64,000 nt of DNA. Origin: an uncultured Clostridia bacterium. Lineage in GTDB: Bacteria > Bacillota > Clostridia > TANB77 > CAG-508. The number at the start of each line of letters is the position of its first letter. Position 1 is the first letter of the stretch. Below the pieces are notes generated by a model. The model searched no databases. It was not told where the DNA came from and worked only from the letters and a program-made list of their open reading frames with translations. This document shows positions 32,738 through 40,774 of this stretch, one piece after another. The DNA is taken from assembly GCA_934133165.1 (NCBI GenBank), contig CAKPAW010000003.1:62001-126000 (forward strand), written 5' to 3'. A program made the position numbers and the translations under genes.

Positions 32738-33247
32738 ATGGAAGAAAACAAATGTCAAAAAAGAAAAGATTATATCAGTTGGGATGAATACTTCATGGCA
32801 ATAGCGAAACTTTCTGCAATGAGGAGTAAAGATCCTTCTACACAAGTTGGAGCTTGTATAGTAAGCAATGACAATCGTATTTTATCAATAGGATATAATG
32901 GTGCACCAAATGGATTTAGTGATGAAAGATTTCCATGGGGTAGAGATGGGGAAAATTTAGACACTAAATATCCATATGTATGTTACGCAGAATTGAATGC
33001 AATTTTGAATTATAGAGGAAGTAAAAAAGATTTAGAAAATTCAAAAATATATGTTGATTTATTTCCTTGTAACGAATGCGCTAAAATAATTATTCAATCT
33101 GGAATAAAAGAAGTAATATATTTATCAGATAAATATGCAAATTCTGAAAATAACGTTGCTTCTAGAAGACTTTTTGATGAATGTAGTGTTACATATAAAA
33201 AGATAAAATTAGAAAAAGAAAAGGAAATAAAAATAGACTTAAAATAA
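32738..33247 (+). CDS. Deoxycytidylate (dCMP) deaminase family protein with altered zinc-ligand motif
   Basis: The family deaminates dCMP to dUMP for dTTP supply. The 169-aa protein has the expected DPSTQVGACIV, IGYNGAPNGF and LFPCNECAKIIIQSGIKEVIY segments, with zinc cysteines Cys111 and Cys114. The motif that should read CHAELNAI reads CYAELNAI: the zinc-binding His is Tyr83 (codon TAC at 32984-32986), while Glu85 is intact. Activity is therefore uncertain: a single T/C change or sequencing error, a neutralised enzyme, or an altered metal site are all possible. AAAGGAAAG precedes the ATG. Confidence 0.85.
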   Translation: MEENKCQKRKDYISWDEYFMAIAKLSAMRSKDPSTQVGACIVSNDNRILSIGYNGAPNGFSDERFPWGRDGENLDTKYPYVCYAELNAILNYRGSKKDLENSKIYVDLFPCNECAKIIIQSGIKEVIYLSDKYANSENNVASRRLFDECSVTYKKIKLEKEKEIKIDLK

Positions 33248-33323
33248 ATGAAAAAAGAAATTTGTTTTAAAATCGTTAAATCAAAGAATTTAAAAATTTA
33301 AAGTAAAATATCAAAAAAATATT

Positions 33324-33360
33324 AAGGAATGAAATCTGTTTAATTTAGAATTCATTCCTT
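33324..33360. terminator. Bidirectional terminator between the deaminase gene and mutS2
   Basis: Arms AAGGAATGAA / TTCATTCCTT with a T tract on both strands (ATATTTTTTT on the minus side). Confidence 0.8.
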
Positions 33361-33371
33361 TTAAGTTTTTT

Positions 33372-35828
33372 CTATTTTAGTTCAACAACAGTAACTCCCA
33401 TTTCACCTTCACCAAAAGTGCCAAGCCTAAAACTTTTTACATGAGAATTTTTACGAAGAAAATTGTGAATTCCTTCTCTTAATTTGCCAGTGCCTTTTCC
33501 ATGAACAATGCGCACAGGACTAAGTTTTGCAATTGCACAATCATCCAAATATTTATCTATAACAAAACATGCTTCTTCAATATTTTGACCAATAACATTT
33601 ATTTCTGGAATAACCTCTTTAGATTTAAATGAAGTTACAGAAGATACTTTAGAGTTAATATTCTTTATATTTTTATTTTCTTTAATATTAATTTCTATAA
33701 TATTATCTAAAGAAATATTTGTTTTAATATTTCCTACTTGAACTTGAAGAATATTTTTCTTACCAGATAAAGAAATAATAGTTGCAATATCATTAAAGTT
33801 TGATAATTTAATTTTCATACCAACCTTTAAGTCATCTTTGGAAAAATGCTTAACAACAGTGTCATTGTTATTTACAATATTTGAACTAGAATTTAAGTTA
33901 TCAAAAGAAGAATTTAGTCTATTTCTATATAAATTAGCTTGCTTTAAAGTTCCTTTTTTAAAATGACTTTTTACAAAATTAGCAATTTGAGTGTCAGACC
34001 AATTATCAAAATCAATTTCTTCAAAATCCTTTAAATTATTATACAAAACATTTAATTCTTTAATAGTACTGTTAGCTTCTTCTTTAGCATTTAAAAGGAG
34101 ATTTTTGGCTTCAATTTTAGATTTTTCAATTTTGTCTTCTTTCAAATCTTTTTGACTATTTTTTTCTTGTTCTAAATTTTTTCTTAAAAGTTCAATTTGA
34201 TTTTTATTTTTTATAATCTCTTCTTTTTCACTTTCGATAATTAATTTATCATCATAAATATTTTTTAAAAGTTCCTCAATACTTATTTCGTCATCCTTTA
34301 GAAAACTTTTAGCTCTATTTAAAATATCGTTAGAAATTCCAAGTTTTTTACTAATAGCAAAGGCATTGCTTTTACCAGGAATACCAATCAATAATTTATA
34401 AGTAGGCTTCAAATTTTCTATATCAAAATCTGAACTTGCATTTTCAAAGCCATCTGTCACTAATGCATAATTTTTAATTTCTGGATAATGAGTAGTTGCA
34501 AAAGTGATAGCTCCTATATTATGGAAGTATTCTAAAATACTAATTGCAAGACTAGAACCCTCAATAGGGTCTGTACCAGAGCCTAACTCATCTAATAGAA
34601 CAAGACTATTAGAGGTGGAATTATTAATAATGTGAACTACATTGCTAATATGAGAAGAAAAAGTACTTAAGGATTCTTCAATACTTTGCTCATCGCCTAT
34701 ATCAGCAAAAACATTGTCAAAAACATATATACTACTTTTTTCTTCTGCTGGAATAAACAAACCACTACAAGCCATTAAAGTTAGAAGTCCAACAGTTTTT
34801 AAAGTGACAGTTTTTCCACCAGTATTTGGACCTGTAATAATTAAGGAAGAATAATTTTTACCAACTTCTACATCGATAGGAACCACTTTATCCTTGTCTA
34901 TTAATGGATGACGAGCTTTTACTAAATTAATACATTTATTATCATTTACAATAGGACAAATCGCATTCAGATCTCTAGAAAAACTAGCTTTAGCAAAAAT
35001 AAAATCTAATTTTCCTAAAAGATATACATCATTGTTTAATTCAGTTGTTAAACCAAACAATAGAGAAGATAAATTAGCTAATATTTTTTCAATTTCAATA
35101 GACTCCTCTACTTTAATATTAGAAATACTATTGTTTAATTCAAAAACAGCCATAGGTTCAACAAATACAGTAGAACCACTAGCAGATATATCATGAACAA
35201 AGCCTTTAATTTGACCCTTAAAATCTTCTTTTACAGGGATAACATATCTATCGTTTCTGATAGTAACAATAGGATCCATTATAGCTTTAGTGTTAGAGTG
35301 AATTATTTTATTTAAAGTATCTTTAATTTGATTTTCTAATTTTCTTCTGTTTCTTCTCAAATTAGCCAAAACTGTTGAAGCATCATCAGCTATAGTAGTT
35401 TCATCTATAATACAAGAGAAAATTTTATCCTCTATAGTTTTATTTGAATATAGTCTACTAAAATATGAATCTAAAATAGGAAAATTGGATAAATCAAAGT
35501 CTTCATCTTTATAAAAATATTCTTTTAAATCTCTTGAAAGCCTTAAAACATTTGCAGTATTAAGCAAGGCTTTTGCATTTAAAGAAATATTACTTCCCAA
35601 ATTTTTAATAGATAAAGAAATATCTTCAAAATCTGATATAGGCAAATTACCCTTACGGAAAGAAAGTGCGCAAGCTTCGTCAGTTTCTTTTAATAAAGTT
35701 ATAACTTTATCTTTTGAATTTGCAGGTTTTAAATCTAAACAAAGTTCTTTCCCTAAATATGTTTTTGAATTAGTTGAAAGTAAAGTTAAAATTTTATCAT
35801 ATTCTAATTTATTTAAATAATTTTGCAT
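33372..35828 (-). CDS. mutS2: Endonuclease MutS2
   Basis: MutS2 suppresses homologous recombination and in Bacillus also helps resolve collided ribosomes. The 818-aa protein has the MutS core/lever regions, an ATPase domain with Walker A GPNTGGKTVTLK near residue 335 and LLDELGSGTDPIEGSSLA, a coiled-coil KOW-like section (about 510-700), and a C-terminal Smr nuclease domain (INVIGQNIEEACFVIDKYL, then VRIVHGKGTGKLREGIHNFL). The Smr LDxR motif reads INVIG here, so the nuclease motif departs from the most common form; HGKGTG is intact. AAGGAG precedes the ATG. Confidence 0.95.
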   Translation of the reverse strand: MQNYLNKLEYDKILTLLSTNSKTYLGKELCLDLKPANSKDKVITLLKETDEACALSFRKGNLPISDFEDISLSIKNLGSNISLNAKALLNTANVLRLSRDLKEYFYKDEDFDLSNFPILDSYFSRLYSNKTIEDKIFSCIIDETTIADDASTVLANLRRNRRKLENQIKDTLNKIIHSNTKAIMDPIVTIRNDRYVIPVKEDFKGQIKGFVHDISASGSTVFVEPMAVFELNNSISNIKVEESIEIEKILANLSSLLFGLTTELNNDVYLLGKLDFIFAKASFSRDLNAICPIVNDNKCINLVKARHPLIDKDKVVPIDVEVGKNYSSLIITGPNTGGKTVTLKTVGLLTLMACSGLFIPAEEKSSIYVFDNVFADIGDEQSIEESLSTFSSHISNVVHIINNSTSNSLVLLDELGSGTDPIEGSSLAISILEYFHNIGAITFATTHYPEIKNYALVTDGFENASSDFDIENLKPTYKLLIGIPGKSNAFAISKKLGISNDILNRAKSFLKDDEISIEELLKNIYDDKLIIESEKEEIIKNKNQIELLRKNLEQEKNSQKDLKEDKIEKSKIEAKNLLLNAKEEANSTIKELNVLYNNLKDFEEIDFDNWSDTQIANFVKSHFKKGTLKQANLYRNRLNSSFDNLNSSSNIVNNNDTVVKHFSKDDLKVGMKIKLSNFNDIATIISLSGKKNILQVQVGNIKTNISLDNIIEINIKENKNIKNINSKVSSVTSFKSKEVIPEINVIGQNIEEACFVIDKYLDDCAIAKLSPVRIVHGKGTGKLREGIHNFLRKNSHVKSFRLGTFGEGEMGVTVVELK

Positions 35829-35865
35829 TATAAAAACTCCTTATTTCGTGCGTGTTTACGAATAT

Positions 35866-35895
35866 ATTATAATTCGCAAGTAGTGTATTTGTCAA
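35866..35895 (-). promoter_or_regulatory. mutS2 promoter
   Basis: On the minus strand, TTGACA (35890-35895), 18 bases, TATAAT (35866-35871), 37 bases before the ATG. Confidence 0.75.
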
Positions 35896-35999
35896 GAAAG
35901 AAGAGTTAAGAGAAAGTTAACCAAAAAGCACCTGCTATTTTGAGGGCAATTTATCTTTGAATAGTATTTTTTTTGAAAAAATCCTTTAAAATTTTATAT

Positions 36000-36027
36000 T
36001 TGCATTAACGAAAAAATGTGGTATAAT
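36000..36027 (+). promoter_or_regulatory. rsmE promoter
   Basis: TTGCAT (36000-36005), 16 bases, TATAAT (36022-36027). Because an in-frame ATG at 36016 lies inside the promoter, it supports the downstream start at 36055. Confidence 0.7.
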
Positions 36028-36054
36028 TACAAAAAAACAATAAGGAAGATAAAA

Positions 36055-36798
36055 ATGCAAAAATTTTTTGTTGAAGAAAATCAAATAGAAAATGATAAAA
36101 TAAATATTATAGGCGAAGATGTAAAACATATTTCTAGCGTTTTGCGTATGCAAAAAGGTGAACAAATTTTAATTGGAAGTAAAGAAACATTAGAAACATA
36201 TTTAACAGAAATTGAACAAATAGAAAAAGAAAAAGTAGTAGCCAAAATTATAGAAAAACATGACACACAAACAGAATCAAATGTGGAAATAGACTTATAC
36301 CAAGGTTTGCCAAAAGCAGATAAAATGGAATTAATAATTCAAAAAACAACAGAAATAGGAATAAGCAAAGTCATTCCAGTAGATATGGTAAGATGTATAG
36401 TAAAATTAGATGAAAAAGATGCTAAAAAGAAGATAGAAAGATGGCAAAAAGTGGCTGAAGGAGCAGCAAAGCAAAGTAAAAGAAGTAAAATTCCAGAAAT
36501 AAAAAATAAAATAAAAATAAAAGATTTAGAAAATATAATAAGTCAATATGATATCTTTATTGTAGCATATGAAGAAGAAAATGAAGTAACATTAAAACAA
36601 GAACTTAAAAAATTAAGAGAACAAGAAAAGTATAAAATAGGAATTTTAGTAGGACCTGAAGGTGGAATTACCAAAGAAGAAATTGAAAAATTAACAAGTT
36701 ATAATGCAAAAGTTGTAACATTAGGAAAAAGAATATTAAGAACAGAAACAGCTCCAATTGTACTTACAAGTAATATTATATATGAGTTAGAAAAGTAG
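36055..36798 (+). CDS. rsmE: 16S rRNA (uracil1498-N3)-methyltransferase
   Basis: RsmE methylates U1498 of 16S rRNA. The 247-aa SPOUT-fold protein has an N-terminal PUA-like domain (MQKFFVEENQI; DVKHISSVLRMQKGEQI) and the C-terminal knot with IEIGISKVIPVDMVRCIV-like sequence and LVGPEGGITKEEIE, then GKRILRTETAPIVL. The chosen ATG follows AAGGAAG; the longer frame starts inside the promoter. It heads a run of genes through gmk. prmA, a frequent upstream neighbour, is absent. Confidence 0.94.
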   Translation: MQKFFVEENQIENDKINIIGEDVKHISSVLRMQKGEQILIGSKETLETYLTEIEQIEKEKVVAKIIEKHDTQTESNVEIDLYQGLPKADKMELIIQKTTEIGISKVIPVDMVRCIVKLDEKDAKKKIERWQKVAEGAAKQSKRSKIPEIKNKIKIKDLENIISQYDIFIVAYEEENEVTLKQELKKLREQEKYKIGILVGPEGGITKEEIEKLTSYNAKVVTLGKRILRTETAPIVLTSNIIYELEK

Positions 36799-36812
36799 AA
36801 AGGAAAGTTATC

Positions 36813-37706
36813 ATGGCAGAGAGTAAATTAGAAGAAAATGAAGTAAAAGAGACAAAAAAGAGAGGTAGACCAAAAAAGGAAGAAGGCACAAACAATGAGG
36901 AATTAAAAAAAGAAACAAAGAAAAATACAAAAGCATCTAATAAAGTAAAAACAAAGTTAACTACCACAGAAGGCAAAGGCAAAACAATAGAAAAGAAAAT
37001 AGCTACTAAAAAGAAAAGTACTTCTACAAAAAAAGCCGTTTCTAAAATAGAAGAAGAGACAAAAACATCTAAAGCAAAAACTGCTACAAAGACAACTGCT
37101 AAAAAAGAAACTATGCCTAAAAAAACAGCGAAAACTGCAAAGAAAAAAATAGAAGAGCCAGAAGTAGTTCTAAAAGAAGAAAAGAAAGAAAAAGAACTAG
37201 TAGTAAAAAAAGATATATCAATAGATGACGAAAAATTAGAAAAAATACAAAAAGAAATAAATAAACAAACTAAACTATCAAAAGACGAGAAGAAAAAAAT
37301 AAACAAAAAGATATTCCAAAACATAGTAATGGCAATAGGAATAGTAGTTTATTTTATATTTATAAATTTAGGATTTAATAACATAGAAGAAAGTACATAT
37401 TTAACAGATTTAAAAGTATTTGGAGCAGTAGCGATAGGAATAACAATAATTCTATTTGAAAAAGCATATAAAAAAGATAGTGGGGAACTTACTATATATG
37501 GAATAGAAATGCTAATAATTGCAATATGTACTCTTTTAACAAATTATATATATAAATTTCATTATTCTAAATATATGTATATAATAACAAGTATAGCAAT
37601 GTTATTTGCAGTTTACTATGTTGGAAAATCAATTGTTATATATGTAAAAATGAAAAATAAAGCACTAAAAAAAGCAAGTGATATTCATAAAATAGTAAGA
37701 AAGTAG
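36813..37706 (+). CDS. Lysine-rich AT-hook protein with C-terminal membrane domain
   Basis: A 297-aa protein of unusual design. Residues 1-160 are low-complexity Lys/Thr/Glu/Ala sequence resembling histone H1 tails, and contain a canonical AT-hook core, KKRGRPKK, at residues 15-22. Residues 170-270 contain about four membrane segments (IVMAIGIVVYFIFINLGF; VFGAVAIGITIILF; MLIIAICTLLTNYIY; IITSIAMLFAVYYVG), and the C-terminus is basic. This suggests a membrane-tethered DNA-binding protein, but no such function is established here. AAAGGAAAG precedes the ATG; it lies between rsmE and yloC. Confidence 0.72.
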   Translation: MAESKLEENEVKETKKRGRPKKEEGTNNEELKKETKKNTKASNKVKTKLTTTEGKGKTIEKKIATKKKSTSTKKAVSKIEEETKTSKAKTATKTTAKKETMPKKTAKTAKKKIEEPEVVLKEEKKEKELVVKKDISIDDEKLEKIQKEINKQTKLSKDEKKKINKKIFQNIVMAIGIVVYFIFINLGFNNIEESTYLTDLKVFGAVAIGITIILFEKAYKKDSGELTIYGIEMLIIAICTLLTNYIYKFHYSKYMYIITSIAMLFAVYYVGKSIVIYVKMKNKALKKASDIHKIVRK

Positions 37707-37717
37707 GAAAATAAATA

Positions 37718-38593
37718 ATGAGAAGTATGACAGGCTTTGGAAGAGCCAAGTTAGAAAAGAATAATAGAATTTATAGTATAGAAATAAAATCAGTAAATCA
37801 TAAATATAGTGATATTTCTATAAAACTTCCTAGAAGTTTAAACTATTTAGAAGATAGTATAAAAAAGCAAATTAGTTCAAAAGTTGCAAGGGGAAAAATA
37901 GATGTATTTGTAACTTTTGAAAACTATAGTGAGCAAGGAAAAGAAGTTGTAATAAATGAAGAGCTAGTGAAAGAATATATGGAAAAGTTTAAATTATTAG
38001 CAGAGAAAAATAATTTAAGTATGAATATACCAGTAACAGAAATTACAAAACTTCCAGATGTATTAACTTTAAAAGAAACAGAAGAGGAAGAAGACACAAT
38101 ACAAAATGAATTACTAGAGTGTTTAGAACAAGCAATAAACAATTTTGTAGAAATGAGAACAATAGAAGGAAACAAAATCAAAGAAGATTTGAAAGCTAGA
38201 ATAGATAAAGTAGAATGTGACGTTCAAAAAATTTCTGAATATTCTACTAGACTTGTACAAGAATATGTAGTAAAATTAGAAGAGAGAATAAAAGAAATAT
38301 TAAAAACTGATGTAGTAGATCAATCAAGATTAGCTATGGAGGTAGTGTTATTTGCAGATAAATGTTCAGTAGAAGAAGAACTAACAAGATTAAAAAGCCA
38401 TATAGAGCAATTTAGAACATTAATAAATAGCGAAGGCACTATTGGAAAGAAAATAGACTTTTTACTTCAAGAAATGAATAGAGAAACTAATACAATGGGT
38501 TCTAAATCAGGAAATCTAGACATAACAAATTTAGTAGTTAATATAAAAACAGAACTAGAAGACATTAGAGAGCAAATACAAAATATAGAATAG
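37718..38593 (+). CDS. yloC: YicC/YloC family endoribonuclease
   Basis: YicC/YloC proteins are hexameric endoribonucleases implicated in RNA turnover. The 291-aa protein starts with the diagnostic MRSMTGFGRAK, then SVNHKYSDISIKLPRSLNYLED, and ends with the DUF1732 block (KIDFLLQEMNRETNTMGSKS). Conserved acid residues of the C-terminal domain (SVEEELTRLKSHIEQF) are present. It begins the classic yloC-remA cluster, 11 bases after the AT-hook gene and 13 before remA, so all are probably on one transcript. Confidence 0.95.
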   Translation: MRSMTGFGRAKLEKNNRIYSIEIKSVNHKYSDISIKLPRSLNYLEDSIKKQISSKVARGKIDVFVTFENYSEQGKEVVINEELVKEYMEKFKLLAEKNNLSMNIPVTEITKLPDVLTLKETEEEEDTIQNELLECLEQAINNFVEMRTIEGNKIKEDLKARIDKVECDVQKISEYSTRLVQEYVVKLEERIKEILKTDVVDQSRLAMEVVLFADKCSVEEELTRLKSHIEQFRTLINSEGTIGKKIDFLLQEMNRETNTMGSKSGNLDITNLVVNIKTELEDIREQIQNIE

Positions 38594-38606
38594 GAGGAAA
38601 TTTCAA

Positions 38607-38861
38607 ATGCAATTAATTAATATAGGATTTGGAAATATCGTATCAGCCAACAGAATTATTGCTATTGTTAGTCCGGACTCAGCACCAATAAAAAGAATAG
38701 TGCAAGAAGCAAAAGATAATGGAAATGCAGTAGATGCAACTTATGGAAGAAGAACAAGAGCCGTAATTATAATGGATTCAGGACATGTTATTTTATCTGC
38801 AGTACAACCAGAAACAGTAGCAGGAAGATTAGATAAAGATGATGAAACAGAAGAACAATAA
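38607..38861 (+). CDS. remA: RemA family biofilm/osmoprotection regulator (DUF370)
   Basis: RemA is a DNA-binding activator of biofilm matrix genes in Bacillus that forms nucleoid-like arcs. The 84-aa protein is nearly canonical: INIGFGNIVSANRIIAIVSPDSAPIKR, then YGRRTRAVIIMDSGHVILSA. The extra C-terminal tail (DKDDETEEQ) is acidic. GGAGG precedes the ATG. Its position between yloC and rpoZ/gmk is the normal Firmicutes order. Confidence 0.95.
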   Translation: MQLINIGFGNIVSANRIIAIVSPDSAPIKRIVQEAKDNGNAVDATYGRRTRAVIIMDSGHVILSAVQPETVAGRLDKDDETEEQ

Positions 38862-38882
38862 AGTGAAAGGGGTAATTTAATT

Positions 38883-39077
38883 ATGATGGTAAAACCAACA
38901 ACAGCTGAATTATTAGCAAAAACAAATGATAATAAATTTAGACTAGTAATTGCAACTGCAAAAAGAGCAAGACAAATAGCAAGTGGAAGTAAGCCTTTAA
39001 CAGAGGTTAAAGAAGATGCACCAGTTACAATAGCTGCAAATGAAATAGCAGAAGGTAAAGTAGAAATAGAAAAATAA
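38883..39077 (+). CDS. rpoZ: RNA polymerase omega subunit
   Basis: Omega stabilises the beta-prime subunit. The 64-aa protein has the core TNDNKFRLVIATAKRARQIASGS and a conserved late EIAEGKV. It is on the short side, as in other clostridia. Here it precedes gmk, whereas in Bacillus gmk comes first. AAAGGGG precedes tandem ATGs (38883 or 38886); the first is used. Three stem-loops follow before gmk. Confidence 0.92.
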   Translation: MMVKPTTAELLAKTNDNKFRLVIATAKRARQIASGSKPLTEVKEDAPVTIAANEIAEGKVEIEK

Positions 39078-39090
39078 AAAACCAGAATCA

Positions 39091-39232
39091 AGATTTTGTA
39101 CGTAGTGTAAACTGCTACAAAATCTAATTTCTGCCATATTTATCTTCTACAGAAAGTTATCATACCATGATAACTTTTCTAGAATATAAAAAATAAGGCA
39201 TGTACAAAATGAAACATGCCTTAAAATTATTT
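39091..39232 (+). promoter_or_regulatory. Three successive stem-loops between rpoZ and gmk
   Basis: Stem 1 (39091-39125): AGATTTTGTA / TACAAAATCT. Stem 2 (39151-39180): AGAAAGTTATCAT / ATGATAACTTTTCT. Stem 3 (39195-39222): AAGGCATGT / ACATGCCTT followed by an A/T-rich tract, probably a terminator. Together they fill the 204-base gap and may process or attenuate the transcript before gmk. Confidence 0.7.
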
Positions 39233-39281
39233 ATATTGTACGCAAATTGTTAACAATAGTTTTGTAAAGAAAGGAAAAGAT

Positions 39282-39857
39282 ATGTTAGTATTATTATCAG
39301 GAGTATCAGGAGCTGGAAAAGATACAATAAAAAAAGAATTAATAAAAAGAATGGAAAATGTAGAATCTCTTCCATCATATACTACAAGACCAATGAGACC
39401 AGGAGATATAGAAGGAGCAACATATAATTTCATAACAACAGAAGAATTTGAAAACATGATAAAAAATAATGAATTTTATGAATATAATGTTCATCATGAA
39501 CATTATTATGGAACATCAAGGAAATTGATGAATGAAAAAATAAAGAGTGGAAAGATAATTGTTAAAGATATAGATGTAAATGGAGTAGAAAATTTAATAA
39601 ATTTATTAAAAGAAGATACAAAAGTCGTAACTATATTTTTAAGAGTTCCAAAAGAGATTCTAATGAAAAGACTACAAAATAGAGTAGATAAACCAGATTT
39701 AAAAGAAATAACATTAAGATTAAACAGATTTGACTATGAAGAATCTAGAATTGGAATGTATGATTATGTTATAAAGAATAATAATTTGGAAAAAAGTGTA
39801 CAAATAATTCAAACTATTATAGAAAATGAAAGCAAATTAAAAGAAACTGAATTTTAA
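39282..39857 (+). CDS. gmk: Guanylate kinase
   Basis: Converts GMP to GDP. The 191-aa protein has the P-loop GVSGAGKDT (about 7-15), in which the usual Ser/Thr position is Asp, then SYTTRPMRPGDIEGATYNFIT, GTSR and the lid region. The P-loop Lys is kept and the rest is canonical, so the enzyme should work. It sits 204 bases after rpoZ behind three hairpins. AAAGGAAAAG precedes the ATG. Confidence 0.95.
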   Translation: MLVLLSGVSGAGKDTIKKELIKRMENVESLPSYTTRPMRPGDIEGATYNFITTEEFENMIKNNEFYEYNVHHEHYYGTSRKLMNEKIKSGKIIVKDIDVNGVENLINLLKEDTKVVTIFLRVPKEILMKRLQNRVDKPDLKEITLRLNRFDYEESRIGMYDYVIKNNNLEKSVQIIQTIIENESKLKETEF

Positions 39858-39918
39858 AAAAATATAAAATTTGTATAAGAATAAAAGATTTGAAGTGCTA
39901 TAATAATACCAAAAAAGA

Positions 39919-39952
39919 GGAAGCGGAATGTTTAGTAAACATTCCGCTTTTT
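39919..39952. terminator. Bidirectional terminator after gmk
   Basis: Perfect 14-bp arms AAGCGGAATGTTTA / TAAACATTCCGCTT with a one-base gap and T tracts. It serves gmk and the minus-strand gene at 39964. Confidence 0.85.
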
Positions 39953-39963
39953 CAGGTAATGCC

Positions 39964-40206
39964 CTAAAAAGAAGTAAATACAACTTTATTTTCAGGGTGG
40001 TTGGGGTTTTCAGGGTTCACAGAAGCCATAAAAACATTCCTGGGAATCTGACCATAATGCTGCCCAATATAGCTAGCGATAGCTTCCGGTGTTTTTAAGG
40101 TTTCAAATGCATGTCTTATACAGCCAACAATTGAATCTGATGAAATAAAATTAACACCTTCAACAATTACAACATTACCTTTGTTTGTCCGAATCTTTTT
40201 GCTCAT
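39964..40206 (-). CDS. Small hypothetical protein, 80 aa
   Basis: Not recognised. The protein starts MSKKIRTNKGNVVIVEG and is compact and basic, with no membrane segment. A longer frame begins at 40251, but TAGGAGGA directly precedes the ATG at 40206. Codon choice (GCC, GGC, CCG-type) differs from its AT-rich neighbours, similar to the genes at 3602, 40385 and 44900. It interrupts the conserved gmk-priA neighbourhood, which suggests insertion. Confidence 0.65.
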   Translation of the reverse strand: MSKKIRTNKGNVVIVEGVNFISSDSIVGCIRHAFETLKTPEAIASYIGQHYGQIPRNVFMASVNPENPNHPENKVVFTSF

Positions 40207-40285
40207 AAAATAAGTCCTCCTAAAGAAATATATTAATGAATCTATATACATAATACCATAAATTTACAAAAAAATCAATAAATAA

Positions 40286-40314
40286 TTGACATAAAATTAA
40301 AAAAATAGTATAAT
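40286..40314 (+). promoter_or_regulatory. Consensus promoter of the 70-aa gene
   Basis: TTGACA (40286-40291), 17 bases, TATAAT (40309-40314). A small TGCCTA/TAGGCA hairpin (40337-40359) sits in the leader. Confidence 0.85.
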
Positions 40315-40384
40315 AAGAATGTAACTTAAGTAAATTTGCCTAATTAACTAAAATAGGCACCCTTAAAAACAGGAGGAAAGAGTT

Positions 40385-40597
40385 ATGAGAATGCTTGATC
40401 TTGATGTGGATGATATGAAAGAATTATCAGAAATAACAGAGAAAGAAGCACTTGAATTTCTCGAAATAGGTGAACAGATTGTTTGCCGTACAAACAGCAG
40501 AGATTTCCGTGAACTCTCCAAAGTAGAGGAATTGCAAAGGTTATCAAAACTTAAAGAAGAAGGAATCTACAACCATTTGGAATTCTACGTAAAATGA
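40385..40597 (+). CDS. Small acidic hypothetical protein, 70 aa
   Basis: Not recognised. The product is helical and acidic (LDLDVDDMKELSEITEKEALEFLEIGE; a later ELSKVEELQRLSKL). It has a consensus promoter, a strong GGAGG and a terminator, so it is a well-defined, single-gene unit and probably well expressed. Its codon use (CTC, CGT, CTG-type) departs from neighbours. Together with the minus-strand 80-aa gene it separates gmk from priA. Function unknown. Confidence 0.65.
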   Translation: MRMLDLDVDDMKELSEITEKEALEFLEIGEQIVCRTNSRDFRELSKVEELQRLSKLKEEGIYNHLEFYVK

Positions 40598-40649
40598 CAT
40601 TAAATTTAAAAACTGAATAGGGGAGATTACATGGAAATATTCTCAGGAT

Positions 40650-40686
40650 AAAATCCAGTTTCTATAAAGAAGCTGGATTTTTCTTG
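40650..40686 (+). terminator. Terminator after the 70-aa gene
   Basis: Arms AAATCCAGTTTCT / AGAAGCTGGATTT (one G-U) followed by TTCTTG. A six-codon frame (40631-40651, MEIFSG) with GGGGAG lies just before it; too short to call a gene. Confidence 0.75.
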
Positions 40687-40774
40687 TATAAAATTTATTT
40701 TTTTGATATACTATTACCAAGCGAGAAATTTATAACTAATAAAAGAAAAAAGTATTAGAAAAAGGAGAAAAAAC

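Noticed and set aside
40631..40651. Six-codon leader peptide MEIFSG before a terminator
   Set aside because: It has a ribosome-binding site, but no regulated gene follows as in attenuation leaders; more likely chance.
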